64,000 nt of DNA from Isoetes taiwanensis (GCA_021234155.1 JAJEKV010000079.1:2362789-2426788), one strand, 5' to 3'. Positions 48,588-62,577 are shown, counted from the stretch's first letter. Translations and numbers: made by a program. Notes: generated from the letters alone by a model not told the origin.

Positions 48588-49074
48588 CCCCCGAAGTGTG
48601 TGCATGATTGTAGAGGGAGCACGACTTCGACCACGTCAAGGAGCAATGGAGACGCCAGGGATGGGAGGAAGTGCTTCTGGAGCAGGTAGATGGAGTAGAG
48701 TCATGGTAGTTCATCTGGAAGTTAGCACTCCAGATGGTCTGTATGTTGTATCTAGAGTAGAGCCATCCTAGAACCCTTGTTGAACATCTTGAACCCTAAT
48801 CAAGGAATCCTAGCTGTAAGTTAGATATATATGATTAGGTTAAGATGTTCTTATGATGTTACCATGATATGATGTGATAAGTCGTATTTAATTAAAGTGG
48901 GACAAATCTTGAATTTTGGGACTCGGACTGAAAATGGGACTCACACACCATAAAAGAAATTTCTGAATTGATTGCTTGAATAGAATTACACATGACACAC
49001 ATAGAATTGGGTTACTTGTTTTCCTCATAAATTTTACAAACCACTAGTTGAGAAAGTTTTCAAACTTCTCAATA
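48588..49074. other. Right flank of the gypsy element, no gene recognised
   Basis: A plus frame (48594-48771) ends ...LEVSTPDGLYVVSRVEPS and might be the tail of an older element. Sequence at 48873-48905 recurs inverted at about 60993-61036. Confidence 0.35.
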
Positions 49075-51985
49075 TTATGCACCCTCATACAATGATATAG
49101 CATGGAGGTTGCTCATGGCCTTGTCCATCTCCTTTCTTGGGATCTTGTGTGTGTTGTCTTTTGCAATGTGAGAACTTGGATATGACCATACCACACATTC
49201 CACCAATTCCCTCCTTTGAGGGTCAGCATAATTTGGCCTCCACTTCTTCTCCCAAAGATCGCCGCTGTATTGCTCCTTCAAGTTGCCCTTCTTGTGCCTC
49301 CCAATGGGCTCCCAATATTGAATTTGGAATCCAGGACGCAACTCCTCTCCATCAGGCATAGTGGTGGTCACATCAGAGAGTGCCACCCCTAACCATATTG
49401 GACAGTCCTCATCATCATCGCCTTACTAGCACAAAGTATCCTTCCTTGATGTCCTCAAAGGGATCCCACTCAGAAGATCAAACCACTTCGGCTTTGAGGC
49501 CTTACTTCCCACAAACCACTTGGGACCCAAGTGAGCATTCTTAGACGTGCTTGCACCTTGAGAACCCTCCCATCTTGACTCGCAAGAACCCGCCTCTTAG
49601 CTCCCTCCCACATGGTCGCTCGGTTTCTAAGCATGTTACAACTTTCTCCCAAGACTTGATTAGGGAGTCCATTTGATTTTTCTTAAGAGTGGAGGTGTGC
49701 TTTCCATTTCAACATCATCCCAAGCGCTTATGTAATCCTTGATGCCCTTCACCAGCTGGCTAGAGTCTTTGACTGCCTTGAAGGGAGGTAGTGGTTTTGG
49801 CTGCCCTTTTAGGAATGAGAACTTCACCAAAGAACACCCCTTTGCCACAACTCGATACCTTGTACAGCATCCACAACTTGTCACCTGGTCTCCACTTATA
49901 TTGCATGATTGGTATTCCATCCCTAACCCAAAACTTGAATTGAAGTGGCTTTGTGTGTCCTCAATAACCGGTCCTTGCCATCTAGCAAGTATCCTTCTAC
50001 AAATGATTTCCAATCAAGAACCTCATCCATCAAGAAAGCCATTGGGTTGGGGTCAATGCAGCTCAAACACATCCATTAGTTCGTGGAGAGTGGTCACGCT
50101 TTTCTCTCTTGAGCTTGGTGGAGAAAGTTCCAAAGAATCCATCAATATCATCATGCGTATGCCCAACCATCATGAATCCCACTTTCACAACTTTGAATAC
50201 TCCCACCGCCGCCAAGTATGACATTGCCCCAAACATCCATCTATTCTTGTTTTCTTTCCAACAGCTTGTCCAACCGAACACATAGCTCCTCAGCAAAGAT
50301 TTCTAGTAAGGGGAAATCATCCCAAGTCCTCCTTGATTCACTAGGCACCTTGATGTGAGCTCTTTTTATCCGCCTTTGGTAACAAAGCGGTTGATCATCC
50401 ATCAAAGCCTCAAAATGGGTGCTGAAGGGGAATACCTCCTCCCTTCTATCGATCCTTTCTCTAGTGTTCTCAAGCACTTGAAAATAGAGCTCACATGGAA
50501 GTTTGGATCATCTCTCCATAGATCAAGCACAAAATGACCATATGTTCCAGCCCATGACCATGTGTTAATACACCCGCCAGACTTACTTTCATCTGAAAAG
50601 CGCTTTTGACAACGCTTTGGGTAAAGGATCTAGCTTTGGCAAGAAAGTCTTGTGTTGGTCCATCTTATCATGAATTATACACAAAAATTTGTCCCACCGC
50701 ATCTCGTAAAATGTTCTCCACCGCCAATACAACCGCCTACATGATATTTGGTCTCTTTGGTGATCTCGCAAATTGCTCCCCTAATTGCCATTCTTTCTTT
50801 CTCTATTGCAGCTGATGCAAGTGTATCCTTGAGTTGAATGCAAGTGTTGCACTTTGAGAATGGCATGTGTTGTAGGACACTCACGTCCGAGAAGTGAGTG
50901 CTCCATAACTTGCTGAAATGTGATTGAGAAAGAGGCCTACCTCCAAAGAGGTTTCTAGGATGGAGTTGACCTCCTTAAGGCACTCCTTTTGGATATAGTG
51001 TTGTGGCAACACTTGCACCACTCGCACACCGTGCTCGCTCACCTTCGACTTGTGGGGCATAGATTGAGACATGTATCTCACAAAGCTCTCAAGACCGCAA
51101 TGGCCTTTAGAGTATTTGCTCTAGGTTTCAAAGTGAGTGCATTACCATGTTGGAACAAAGTGTGCCCTTTTCTAACCTCGCCCCCAAAGATTCAGAAAAT
51201 GAAGACTTGCTCACCCCAAGAATCCATCTCAATGCTCTCATACATACCTTCATTCCCCTCAATTGATATAGCAAACCGGCCCCGTGTTTTCATCATAGCT
51301 GGAATTCCTACACAAGGAGTAAATGAAATTAATCCTATCTTTTGAAGTCGTCCAATGTATTGGGACCTTATCCGCACGAGGTCATCCACATTGTAATGCA
51401 CTGGCAATCTAGGTTGCAACACTCTTGTCCCCTAATTGCCTCCGTGTTTTCTTTGGTTGGTGCCATACTTTCCATCCTTTCTAAATATTTGTCACTTCTA
51501 GGCCTCTTTGGCACCTTTTGGTCGCCTTTTATGAAAGACATAGCGCCTCTTCCTTGTGATCAAAGGATGCTCATCGACCACCAAATCTTCCACATGGCCT
51601 TGGGTGGGCCTTGGGGTGTGTAGTTCAGTAGGGCATTCTAGAGTATCACCATTCTTGTGTGTAATAAATCTAATTGGCCATCTCAACTGAGCTTGGGACT
51701 CCAAAGAGCCCCGAGCACACAATGCAATCACTAGAGCTTCCCTGGGACATGATAGTATCAACTTCGATAAGAAGCTTCACAATGCCAACTCCAAGATGTT
51801 CATCTCCCAGCCTCTCATCATTCACACTATCAAATGGATCAACTGCAGTTATTATGCCCTCTCAAGAAATACCATCCGGGTGCAAGGGTGCAACAAAAGG
51901 CAACCCATCCTCCTCCATTGGAGCCTAGGGCAATGGCCTCCTTTGGACTTCCCCGCTCCATTTTACTCATCTCACATGCTCCCTG
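49075..51985 (-). pseudogene. DUF7869-like transposon-related gene, decayed
   Basis: Fragments in all three minus frames read from about 51985 (splice acceptor TTCATTCAG, then GACEMSKMERGSPKEA) down to TGA-type stop near 49075 (...MSNLHAISLYEGA). The signature piece is WMFGAMSYLAAVGVF, KVGFMMVGHTHDDID, then GFFGTFSTKLKRE at 50250-50110. The GHTH(D/E)DID motif and the preceding CWKENKNRW are what I know from the DUF7869 family in plants and animals. The usual LDN-CWKENKN reading is split between two frames by one extra base near 50262. Some gaps may be introns, others indels. Members are thought to be mobile-element proteins with an RNase H-like core; that is inference. Confidence 0.6.
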
Positions 51986-52260
51986 AATGAAAAAGCTCAC
52001 ATTAAAACCATATAGCCCCAAACACCACAAATATGACCATATGAACCATATAAAACCATACAAACATATTAAATATAACCATATTAAATCATACAACCAT
52101 ATTAACTAAAATCATATAACCATATTAAAGGATACAACCACACTCATTCTAAACCATATGTGAACATTGTAACCATATATACCATTGATACTATTCAACC
52201 ATTGAAACCTTATTAAATACATAAGACAACATATATAAACATATAACTAACCCTTTCATA
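51986..52260. repeat. AT-rich degenerate ACCATATTAAA repeats
   Basis: About fifteen imperfect copies of ACCATAT(A/T)AAA, upstream of the DUF7869-like gene in its sense of transcription. Probably simple-sequence drift. Confidence 0.65.
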
Positions 52261-55200
52261 TCTTGGCATGGCCACGCGGGCGCTTCTTCGAGGTCGAAAC
52301 CGCGGGCCACGCCAAGAATCCGCGACCGCCACGCCATGGAGGGCATGGCCCACACGCGATGTATATATTATTGCACTTTTACGAGGTTCGAGGGTGCAGC
52401 CAGAATTAACTGCACCCTCTTCCTCTCCCCCCGACCATTCTTCCTCCCCTGTTTTCTCTGATCAGTCTTCGAGCTCCCTGTTTCCTTAGGCGCCCGCTTT
52501 ACCGATCAGGCGATCGATCAAACCGAAATTATTCCAAATACCATCTTATGACAAAGAGCTTGGTCGACCGATCAGACGCCTTCCAAATACCGGGTTCTCG
52601 CAGTTCATTGTTCGAGCGGCGCATCACCGAGAAGAAAGTGAGGCCCTTTTTTGTGCTGCTTTTTAGTTTTCTGTAAGTCTTTTAGTGCATTTTTTCTTAT
52701 ATTCTGTTGTTAGAGGCTCTTATTAATCCCTGATACAATTTACAGCCCGACAAATCCTTATTCACGCTTTGTCAACGACTATACCCACATGGAATCAAGT
52801 CGGAAGCCTCCTCCTCATCCAAAAGAAATCTTCCGTGTATGTTTTTGTAATATCATACCCTTTTTAATCTCATTTTTCCAGACCGTTCTCCACTTTTCTC
52901 TCAGATCGTTTCTCCACTTTTCTCTGCTTTCTCATTAATCTTAATAATCTTTGTATTGTTTTCTGCTTTTTGTTATCTTTTTCTTGCTTGTGGTTGAATT
53001 GAATACATTGTACATGCACAAGTGAGAATAGTGGTTATAGTAGCAAGCAACCGAGAGAGAAATCATCGAGACCGGGTGTTAGGAAGTAAGATATTGCAGA
53101 GCATTAACAAAAATAACTAGGAATGTCTTTCTCCCAAAGAAGAATTCGTAATAGGAATTGCTTCACGTAATCTCCATTTCTAACTCACAAAGAAATCCAA
53201 TCGCAGAGACATGCGAGGGAGTGGCGAAGTTGAGAATACTTCAGCCAACCAACAAGGAAGTACAGTTTCTTCTCGACTCATGAAGTCGAGAACTTCTCGA
53301 CTCACGAGGCGAGAAGAGGGAGTGTACACTCGACCTGCTGGCAGTGTTGAGGGATTCTCGACTCAGCGATCGGGATTGCACAGCCTACCCAATGTCTTCA
53401 CATTCTTTAGAACCCTCGCTTGCAGCCTTCTCGACTCGTGAGTCGAGAATGTGATACCCCGCCAATGGCTCTTTGTGCAAATGGCAAGTAGTGCCTCCAC
53501 CCACCGAGCCACTCTCCTTCAACCATGCTCATCGAATATTGCTAAGAGGACCGGGTTCCCGACCGGGTGGAGGCCTCTACGACTAACCACCGAGGTGTTG
53601 GCCGCCGACCGCGAGTCGAAAAACGCAGTTCTAGTGCATTCGAAGCTGGCCCGCAGACCTCAACCACTCTCCTTCTATCTTCCTGACATTGCAAGGGAAG
53701 TGGTTTTGACCGCCTGCAGCCAACTCTTAGCAACCCAATTCTCCGCGGTGTGGTCGCAGCGGGCCTCTACCCAATCAAAGACCGCCTCCTTCAACCATCT
53801 TCGCCGAATATTGCGGGGGATGGGCTCGATTGGGTGGAGGCCTCGGGCGACTAACCACGAAGTTGTTAAAATGGCTGCTTTCTCGACTGCGTGAGTCGAA
53901 AAAACGCAGTTCTAGTGCACTTCTAGAGCTGGCCTCGGCAGACAACTAAACACTCTCCTTCTATCTTCCTGACATTGCGGGGAAGTGTTTTTACCGTCTC
54001 AGCAGCCAACTCTTAGCAACCCAATTCTCCCAGGTGGTGTGGTCGCAGCATGCATGCATTCCACGGCTTGTCAGATGCATTCTCGCTCATGAAGTCGGGA
54101 ATGCCTTACCCAACCGCACTCCATGTGTACTAACCGGAGTTCTGATGGTTAAGGCATTCTCGACTTGGCGAAGTCGAGAATGTAGACAGAAGTTGGGCAT
54201 TCTCGACTCGCAAGTCGAGAATCCCTAGCCAGCCAATTCTCCTCAGAAACCGGTAGCAGCTGGCCTCGACCCGCCGAGTCACTCTTCTTTGAACCATCTT
54301 CGGCGAATAGTGCTAAGGGAGGGGCTCTGACCGGGTGGAGGCCTCTACAACCAACCACGTGGAAACCACAGAGGAAGCCAAGGCTTGCATTCTTTACAAG
54401 TACTGCACTTTCTATTCTCCCCCGCTTTTAGTCCCAAGTGCCTCTAGCCTGCCTCGAGAGCCACTCTCCTTCAACCATCTTCCTCGAATATTGCGAAGAG
54501 GAGTGGTTCTGACAGGGTGGAGGCCCCTCCCACTAACTACAAGAGGATGCATTTGAACCGCATCTCCCCGGGCCTTAGTCCTAGCCTGATCTATGTACAA
54601 CATTCCAAGTAAACAGTCCATGGAAAACAGACCTAAAACGAATCGTTTTTACCCTCGATCCAATGTTTCCTTGCCGAGCATCTATCAACCTAGAGAGTAA
54701 ATCATCTCTCTAAGCCGAAAAATGCCGGACAAGGAAACACCGAATCGGCCGAGCTTATCAGCCAGCTCCATTATTTAAACACATACGCATGTTCTACAAG
54801 CCAAATAACATAGGCATCTCTCAAACTCACCTCTTCACGCAGAATTCCTTGGGCCATCAGACACGGATCCCGCAGCCTCACCCGTAGTCTTTGCTTCTTC
54901 TCGTTTGGGTCTTTCAAGAGTGTATTCGCAGATCTATTACTGTATCACCGCGATTCTCGCAGATCCCCTTTCCATGGCGCCAGCAGTTGTAGAGTTCCGT
55001 GACCGGCAGCTCCTCTCCGCTTCCTACCTTAGCTCTGCTCATCGATCAATTCAACTGCTTGCAATAGGACGCTACGGTCAGAAAAAACACACATATGCAA
55101 GGCGCCATAGCAGCCTTTACCGCGTCAGCGGGCGCCATTCCGAAGTCGCCATCAAGCCGATGATCCCTCCGACCTCGAAGTTCCCCAATGCCGCAGCAGG

Positions 55201-58200
55201 GAAGATAAACTACGCCCACTCACTTAGTCCCTTGATGTGATTCAATTTCGAATAGTGTTTGGGCGGCTAAAGCCGACCGTGGCCGCACCCTTAGCCCGCT
55301 TTTTTTCATAAATGATTGCATGTCCTTAACTTCAAATTAAAGAACACGCCCGATCTTTTTACATGCAGTCCTAAAACTCACAACGCTACGGAGGAAACTT
55401 AATTTACGTAGTCGTCCAAGCGGATGAGAGGGCATATAGAAATGACTCCGGCCCAAGAAGCTTAGGCCGGAGGGGATGCTTCGCCACCGGGCAAAGAAGA
55501 AGAAGAAGACAAACACCCCGTGTGAGCTCGAGGTTTTTCTTTTGTCGGAATACCTTAACCGATCCATCCGCTTTCTTGCAAAGATTCACCTCTGACTCAC
55601 CGGTGATCACCGGGTCAACTCCATTCTTTGTCATCGAGGGACCGGAGACAGAGCTTCTTGAAACAAATGCGCATTCTGGTGGTATGTCGAGGTATCGACA
55701 AGTGGGAAGGAGAAAGATCTGCTTCTACACCAAAGGGACAAGAAGAGCTCCCGAGACAAGTACAAGAAAATCGGTGTTGTGCTCTCCGCCTCTCGCGCCG
55801 CATTCAAGCATTTAACACTACATGTCGAGGACCGCCGTAAGAGTAAGTTCTATCGCACCAAAAATTGGCGCTTCAAATTATTCTCACTCTTCCATGAGCA
55901 AGGCTAAGGGCACCAAAAAAGGCCGGGCGCTTTTAAATTGTCGTAACCTTGGGTGGAAGGATCCGAAGGGATGAAGGAGGCCGGAACCCTAACATCCGTG
56001 GAGCTTGGTATGGAGATTTCCGCAGTCGTGAAAAACTGCTCAATACGGGAGCTTCACATCTACCGTGGGTCAAGACTCTACAACACTCAAGCAGTTGGGG
56101 AATGTTGTGGTTCATACACAAAAAGTCCACCAAAAACAAAGATGGGGATGATGACACCACACGGAGGAGTCGATGACGAAGGAGACGAAGATATGGTCGA
56201 CTTCCCAAACCTCGATCCGTGATGATCGATCAGGATTTCTCGAGAGGGGGCACGTAAAATGGAGCCGCCTAGCTCAAGATATCCGCTGGGAATATCACAC
56301 AAGCCGCCGCCGACATTAGACTACTGAAGGTTTGCACGGGAGATGCCGCCTTGTTCAACCATTGAATTTAATCCAAAGACACATGCCGGAGATTCTCAAC
56401 CTCGATGGTGCGACATCCCGCTGCGCATCCAATGCCCGCGATGTCATACCTTTTAGCGCATCGACAGTGAGTTGTTCACCGGAAGTCCGAGGAAGATCCG
56501 GGAAAAGACGCCCGGTTCGGGTTGTAGACGGGCCAAGATTCGCTTAGGGCGCTCAAGTATTGCGTGACGGAGAAGGAGGTGCCGCAGCGATCAAGGATAG
56601 ATATGCCAAGCGAGAGTGCAGAGTTCTTTTCTACGGAGACGCCAAAGAACCGAACTGCCCAAAGATTAGCCACCGCCGTAACACAATAGCAGCGAAAGTG
56701 CCGCCTACGAAGGTAAATAACTCTCTCGGTTTTTCCATTTCGACCGCGAAGTCGAAAGCCCCGCCATCCTAACATTTGCCGATATCATCGGGTTTCGACC
56801 GCGAAGTCGAAAGCCCTGAGAAACACGTAAAATCAAAGGATGTGGAGCTTTCGACTCGCGAAGTCGAAAACCCCTAGCCAAGAAAAGAAAAATAGACATT
56901 TGAATGGGTCTTTTTCGACTTGCGAAGTCGAAAAGCCCCGCCATCCTAACATTTGCCGATTATCATCGGGTTTCGACCGCGAGTCGAAAGGCGTGGTAAT
57001 GCGTAAAAAATCAAAGGATGCAGAGCTTTCTCGACTCATGAAGTCGAAAACCCCGAGAAGTAAAAAGAAAATTAGACATTCAGGACTTTCTCGACTCATG
57101 AAGTCGAAAAACCCGGGCTACATTTTACCGCTTATTCCCGGGTGTTTGTAGATACTTTCATGCTCGACATTGGTACATTGTCCGAATGCAGCCCTTATCC
57201 CCGACCAGATCATCATACACGCCAGGCAACAAGGGAAAGCATTGGGTTGTCCTCGGCCCTAAAGGAAAACAGGCTCCCCTGGATAAGTGGAAGACCTTTG
57301 AGAAACTATGCGATATGTTCTCACTGAGGGACAGAAGATGACGAGGGAGAGGAAGAAGAGGAGAAGAAGAAGAGAACACCAAGGAAAGGCAGGAGTTCTC
57401 TCTCGCACCAATACGACCTCATTCTTAGCACCGAGGCGGTCCGGGAGAAATGGACTGAAATATGGGCTCAATGGACAAGAGGCAAGTCAAGGACAAGAAT
57501 GGAGAATTTCCAAGCAGCCCGACCCCAAGTTGTTTGACAAGCAGCTCATGAAGAGGATACAGTGGCCTCACCTGACAAAGAAACGCTTGACCTACAAGGC
57601 AAAATCTTGAGGGAACAATCCTCGGGCCGAGGAAGACCAGAGTTCTAAATTGCGTGACGCAAAGGATTATGCCACGCCCTAAAGCGACGCCAAAGTATAG
57701 AAGAAGGCATCACGGAGTTCTCGCAACGCTGCATCTAATGAATACCATGAATTTGATTATTACAAGGAAAAGGCTGCCCTTGATGAGGAAGACATGAAGG
57801 AATTGAACCGCCTATGTCAACCCTACATCAACACCAAGCTGAAGCTGCACGTTAAAACCCTTCCTTTCCCCGAACGCATATGGCAATTCTCAAAAAGGAA
57901 GCTTGGATTCGGGTGGTCCCATTTAAGGCGCACGATAGCTCCCCCCCATTCGGGTTACTTTGGGACACAAGGGATTTGGTGGTCCGAACCGCACTGACCC
58001 GCGGGCACTATTTGCCATCAATATGATCAAGACCCCACCCTTTTTATGACAAAGCCGACATAGAGCAAGCTGGTACAAGACGGTTCCGACATGACCGACC
58101 TGGATACTTTCGCCTTTTTGTCTTTTGCATGCCGGGCAATCAAACAACCGCCGCTCCCAATGGGCAAATGATATTAACTTCACCAACAAGATCATGCACT

Positions 58201-61044
58201 CCATATACCTAACTTGATCATGAGTGCGACTTGGCTTGCCGAAGGCACCAAGCTTTGCCAACATAGTTTTGGTTTTGATTTCAAGATCGGCGGGGTCGAC
58301 CTGATAAGTGGTGGTCTAGCGAGCATCATTATCTCGACAAGTTCATGATCTCTCAAGAGCGTATGGAACCCCGAAAGGGGGGGGGTTTATGGAGGATGTT
58401 CCATCGATGGACAAGGTCGCTAGCAAGATGGTGCGACCGGGTCCTATACATAGAATTCTATCCGCCAAGAGTTATCAAGTACTTCATAACCAAATTGGTC
58501 GAGGAAGATCAAATTGTATGCGAAGTGGTACATGAATGGCCTGTTTCTCTCGTGGGGCTATGTCGCTTTGAATGAAACCTATATCCGTGGTTGGAAATAA
58601 GGACATGGTTGAAACCATTCAATCATACTTGATCTGCTTCATGAGCATTTCAAGGGGGAAGACAAATGGAAGCAAAAAGACGACGAGGACGAGGGAGACA
58701 AACCCGACGAGAGACGAGGATGTCGGCGATTGGACCGTAATGTCGCCGAAAACATTATTGAAAACCCGAGATTGAGGTGAGTTTATTTTGTTTCTATCTG
58801 TTTCTCGACTCATGAAGTCGAAAAACTCGCTTCCTTTCAATACCTTTTTTTGTCATTCTCGACTCATGAAGTCGAGAATACTCGCTTCCTTTCCGACAGC
58901 TTGTCATCATTTCGTGGAATTCGAGCTCAACGAGTCCGGATCATTGTCAATGGATTCCAACGGTTCACGCCGCGAGGAGAATGAGAATGAAAATCCGTAG
59001 AGCAAGACACCGCCACACGCCCGAAAAGAACCCGAAAAGTTAATGATCCCGCATTTGGATCCCGATGAACCGAAATATGGTCGAGCCAAACTCCAACCGG
59101 GATCCAAATGGGTCCCACCAAGCTTGTAATATTTGACGCCAATGGAGTATTAGCTGCAAAGATACCACGACAAAGACGCCCCCCGAGATTAACACCTCGC
59201 AGATCCCAAAGAAAACAGAGCATAAAATAGTGTATCCGAGGCCCGAGCTAAGGAAATTATTGAATGGTGCCCGCACCTGGATTCGGCGGGCATATGGTCT
59301 TGTATGGCAAAGAAAAATATTGTCAATGTTCTTGGTGTTCTCGCATTTCAGTTTTGAAGTTCAAGTTCGCTTGGGGAAACGAAAGGGTCGAAAGCATGTG
59401 AAGGACCTCGATCCAGCCATCACAAAGGGGAAGCCTATAATGGTGAAAAGGTCGGACAAAGTTTTATGAGCAATTCCGTGACTTTGGCAAACACAACACG
59501 CCGATCATAGACGACTCCGCCTACAAGTGCTATCATAACGCCGCAAAATACAATCATTGCTAAGCCATATCGACCAAGAATATGAGACGATAGGTGGTTG
59601 TCCTTCTGACTCGCCCCGCCTTGGCGAATCCCTTTTGCCATTCTTGTCGCCGATGTGCTTACTTAACTATCCGAGCCTCACCTAACCCGATCCAGAGAGC
59701 AAGCCGATCATGAAAGCTATGGACGACAAATACTTTGGTGAACAAGAAGAGTGACCCCTGCTTTCAGATAGTCAAATTGTGTGAATATTGTAATCGAACT
59801 TGAACACATGTATTGACCATTTTGTAATGAATATACTTGTATATTGAGTTTTCGATGCCTTTCTCGACTCACGAGTCGAGAAAGGCATGCTTGTCGTGTT
59901 GATGAAATGCTTGTACAATCTATTATGATAATGCTTGTACATTGGGTTTCTCGACTTTCTCGACTCATGAAGTCGAGAAAGGCATGCTAGTTGTCTCGCT
60001 GACAAAAGCATTTGTATGCTTCGTGTGTGATTGGATGCAAACCATATTCTAATGAGAATGGTTGTACTTTTGATTTTTATGGGCCTTTCTCGACTCAAGC
60101 GAAGTCGAAAAGACACTACTTCCCACGCCATTGGATGCGCTTGTATGGAATGAATGTTCTCCGCTGTAATTTGATTTCAACGCTCTTTTGACTAATGACA
60201 CCGTAATTGTTAATCATACTCTCCTTGCTCCGTGGTTCGTGCACGATCCGACACCAAAGACGCATCCCGCCAGGCATCACGCAGACCGCCTCCAGGGTAA
60301 CGGATCCCGCTCCAAGGCGGAAGAAATACCGCTTCGCACGCATCCCTGGCCACGCTACACTCTTGCCCGGCCTTTGGGACAAGGTTGCTCGCGAATTCAG
60401 AGGTTGCTCGCTACACCCCGGGAATAAAGAACAAAGCGAAGAACAAAGAGAAAGTCCAGAAGCTCAAGGCATATTGCAAGCATTGCATAACATCCACGGA
60501 GGTTGGGGAAGGAGCATATTCGATGAAAGGTCATGGGAGGCGAAAGGGAGAAGTCGGGTGGACAGGTCGGCCGGTAGCTCCGTGAGGCACCTCCACGTGA
60601 GGCATTCCACACTCTTCAAAGTTGCCCCCAAGGCTTACAGACGGCATGAAGAAGCCACAAGTTAATCCCCTAAGGTGGACCACCTACCAAGATGATGTGA
60701 TCAGAGTGACAAAGAAGACCGCCATGGTCTCAAGGTCCATGTAAAAATACATTGTATCTGCTTCAATTTATTAATAAAAATTCTTTTTCAACTACATCTT
60801 TGGTTTCAAACTTTAATGAATTTCCTTTGTTTCAGCTTGCATTGTTTTTGTTCTCGACTCATGAACCTGGGAAAACTGCAAAGACAAAGCTTCTGGATTC
60901 GTAGTTTTATTCAAAAATTCGAATTAAGGATAGTTTTCGGGTCGGGGTGCTACTTTTTATGTAAATTAACCGGGTTCCGAAAAAAAATGGGAATGGAATG
61001 AGTCCCACTTTAATTAAATACGACTTTGATGTGATGATGGTTGA
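52261..61044. repeat. Unrecognised decayed region dotted with TCTCGACT/AGTCGAGA palindromes
   Basis: About twenty palindromes of 22-32 bp occur, for example 53270-53292, 53428-53449, 54157-54181, 54199-54222, 57027-57050, 57087-57110, 58801-58823, 58855-58879, 59857-59888 and 59953-59985. The best has arms of 15 bp (TGCCTTTCTCGACTC) around AC. Short ORFs on the plus strand (54905-55240; 55953-56222, MEGSEGMKEAGTLTSVEL; 57308-57610; 57794-57997; 58345-58575; 59230-59469; 60207-60665) have protein-like composition but no family I recognise and no consistent frame. The region looks like one or more old genes broken by many indels. Confidence 0.6.
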
Positions 61045-62577
61045 TCATGTTTGCTCCTCTTGTATTGGGAAGGGGAGTAGAGACCTAGTAACCTTACTTA
61101 GTAGTATGCTCCTAGTTTAGACCCCTTAGTTCCTATTATTATGCGGCCTGTGCATAGGAACCCACCGGGCTATGGAGGCTATGACGTGACTCAGCACTAC
61201 ACAACGGGGCTAGAGGCAATATGGAGGGAGGATCCCTGCCGAGTGGGGGCTATGGGGGATCCCATAGTGGGCTAGGCTTATGGTCGGTCACTTCGTGTGG
61301 GCCGGGCATGAGTCCGACACCTCCTGGGGCAATGGTGTCGCCCTGCCTCTCAAGAGCTGCAAGTGTTGGCTTGGCTTTTGTTTTGGGGGGGTTGAGTCAG
61401 GTACGAATTGTGTGTCGCCACGATTCTCTAGCTGCCCGTGGAACCTTTAGACCCCGGGAAGGGGAGATGCAACCCTTCCTGCCTCGACAGACCAGGGAGA
61501 TGCAACCTGGAGTAGTCCCGATGGGTGATGCCATGGGATTGTGTATCCAGAAGGCTAGAGTCATGCCAGAGCTTGATCTAGCCCATCTGCAAAGTATGCA
61601 CAGGAGGGGCGGATGGAGTGGTCAACCTGAGCCATTGTCTATAGCCAGCCCCGCCATTGTTATGACTCGGTCTGCTCTATCTTGAGGCTATCCAGTCAGT
61701 CGACCTCCTTATGAGTCGGAGCCACGGGTAGGAGCTCTCATGTCATTAGGGTTTTTTTGAGATTAAAAAAGGGCCTTCAAAACATGCCAACTAAGCCAAA
61801 TGAAGATAAATGAACTACCAATCAGAAATCAGAGCCTGACGGGTCCAGTCAGCAAAACTGTTATAACTAACTCACTGGATCACATTTTCTAGCATAACTA
61901 TTGATAGAAAAGTCCAAATGAGCTCTCGTTTAGTGCAATAGATAGATCTCGTTGAGATCTTTCCAACCTTAGGTGCTTTGCACATATTTTAACCACTTAT
62001 GATTGTCAAAACTCCAAAAAATATAGTTTTTACCATTTTTTACTCTCCTACAGGGCTAAAAGATATGCAAACCACCCAAGGTTGGAAAGATCTCAATGAG
62101 ATCTATCTATTGCACCAGACAAGAGCTCATTTGGACTTTTCTATCAACACTTATACTAGAAAATGTGATCCAGTGAGTTAGTTATAACTGTTTTGCTGAC
62201 TGGATTACTAATATTGTTTTCTGATTGGTAGTTCATATAGCTTAGTCAGCAGTTCTTAGAAGACCCTTTTATGATCTCAAAAAATCCCTAATGTTTATGG
62301 CATATGATTTTGTTCTTTGCAGCTATGGATATGTGGATGAGCTACCCTTCGAGGTAGTGTGATGTATTGTTATTGCTAGTTCTGACGATGTTTATGCTTC
62401 CGCTGTGATAGGAGCCCATAGGGGAAGGGCGTGCAAGACACCTTCGTGTCCCCTTCCCGCACTACGGTGATCCCAGAGTGCGGGATAGACGGAGGGCCCG
62501 TGCGGTCGGAGGACCGGATGGGGGATTTCCTACGGAATATACGGCCGGGAGCCGTATATTTAGTAGGGAGCGTCACA
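61045..62577 (+). repeat. Related gypsy LTR in opposite orientation, 5'-truncated
   Basis: Reads like the reverse complement of LTRs A-D: CTTGTATTGGGAAGGGG, then ATGCACAGGAGGGGCGGATGG, then an end GGGAGCGTCACA at 62566-62577. Similarity is patchy, so this is an older relative. No PBS follows and its TG start is missing. It contains the fold-back element at 61744-62292. Confidence 0.7.
61744..62292. mobile_element. Fold-back element with long terminal inverted repeats
   Basis: About 550 bp. The outer ends are CATTAGGG(A/T)TTTTTTGAG in inverted orientation. The arms (about 61744-61990 and 62050-62292) match in reverse over more than 200 bp, including AACTACCAATCAGAAA, ACTCACTGGATCACATTTTC and TAGAAAAGTCCAAATGAGCTC. 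The interior is short and non-coding. It interrupts the LTR between GTAGGAGCTCTCATGT and a part equivalent to 1830-1810 of LTR A. No clean TSD is visible. Confidence 0.8.

Noticed and set aside
48873-61036. Inverted pair AAGTCGTATTTAATTAAAGTGGGAC at 48873-48905 and 60993-61036 as ends of one 12-kb element
   Set aside because: The match is only about 35 bp, ends are not flanked by duplications, and the enclosed sequence shows no single element.
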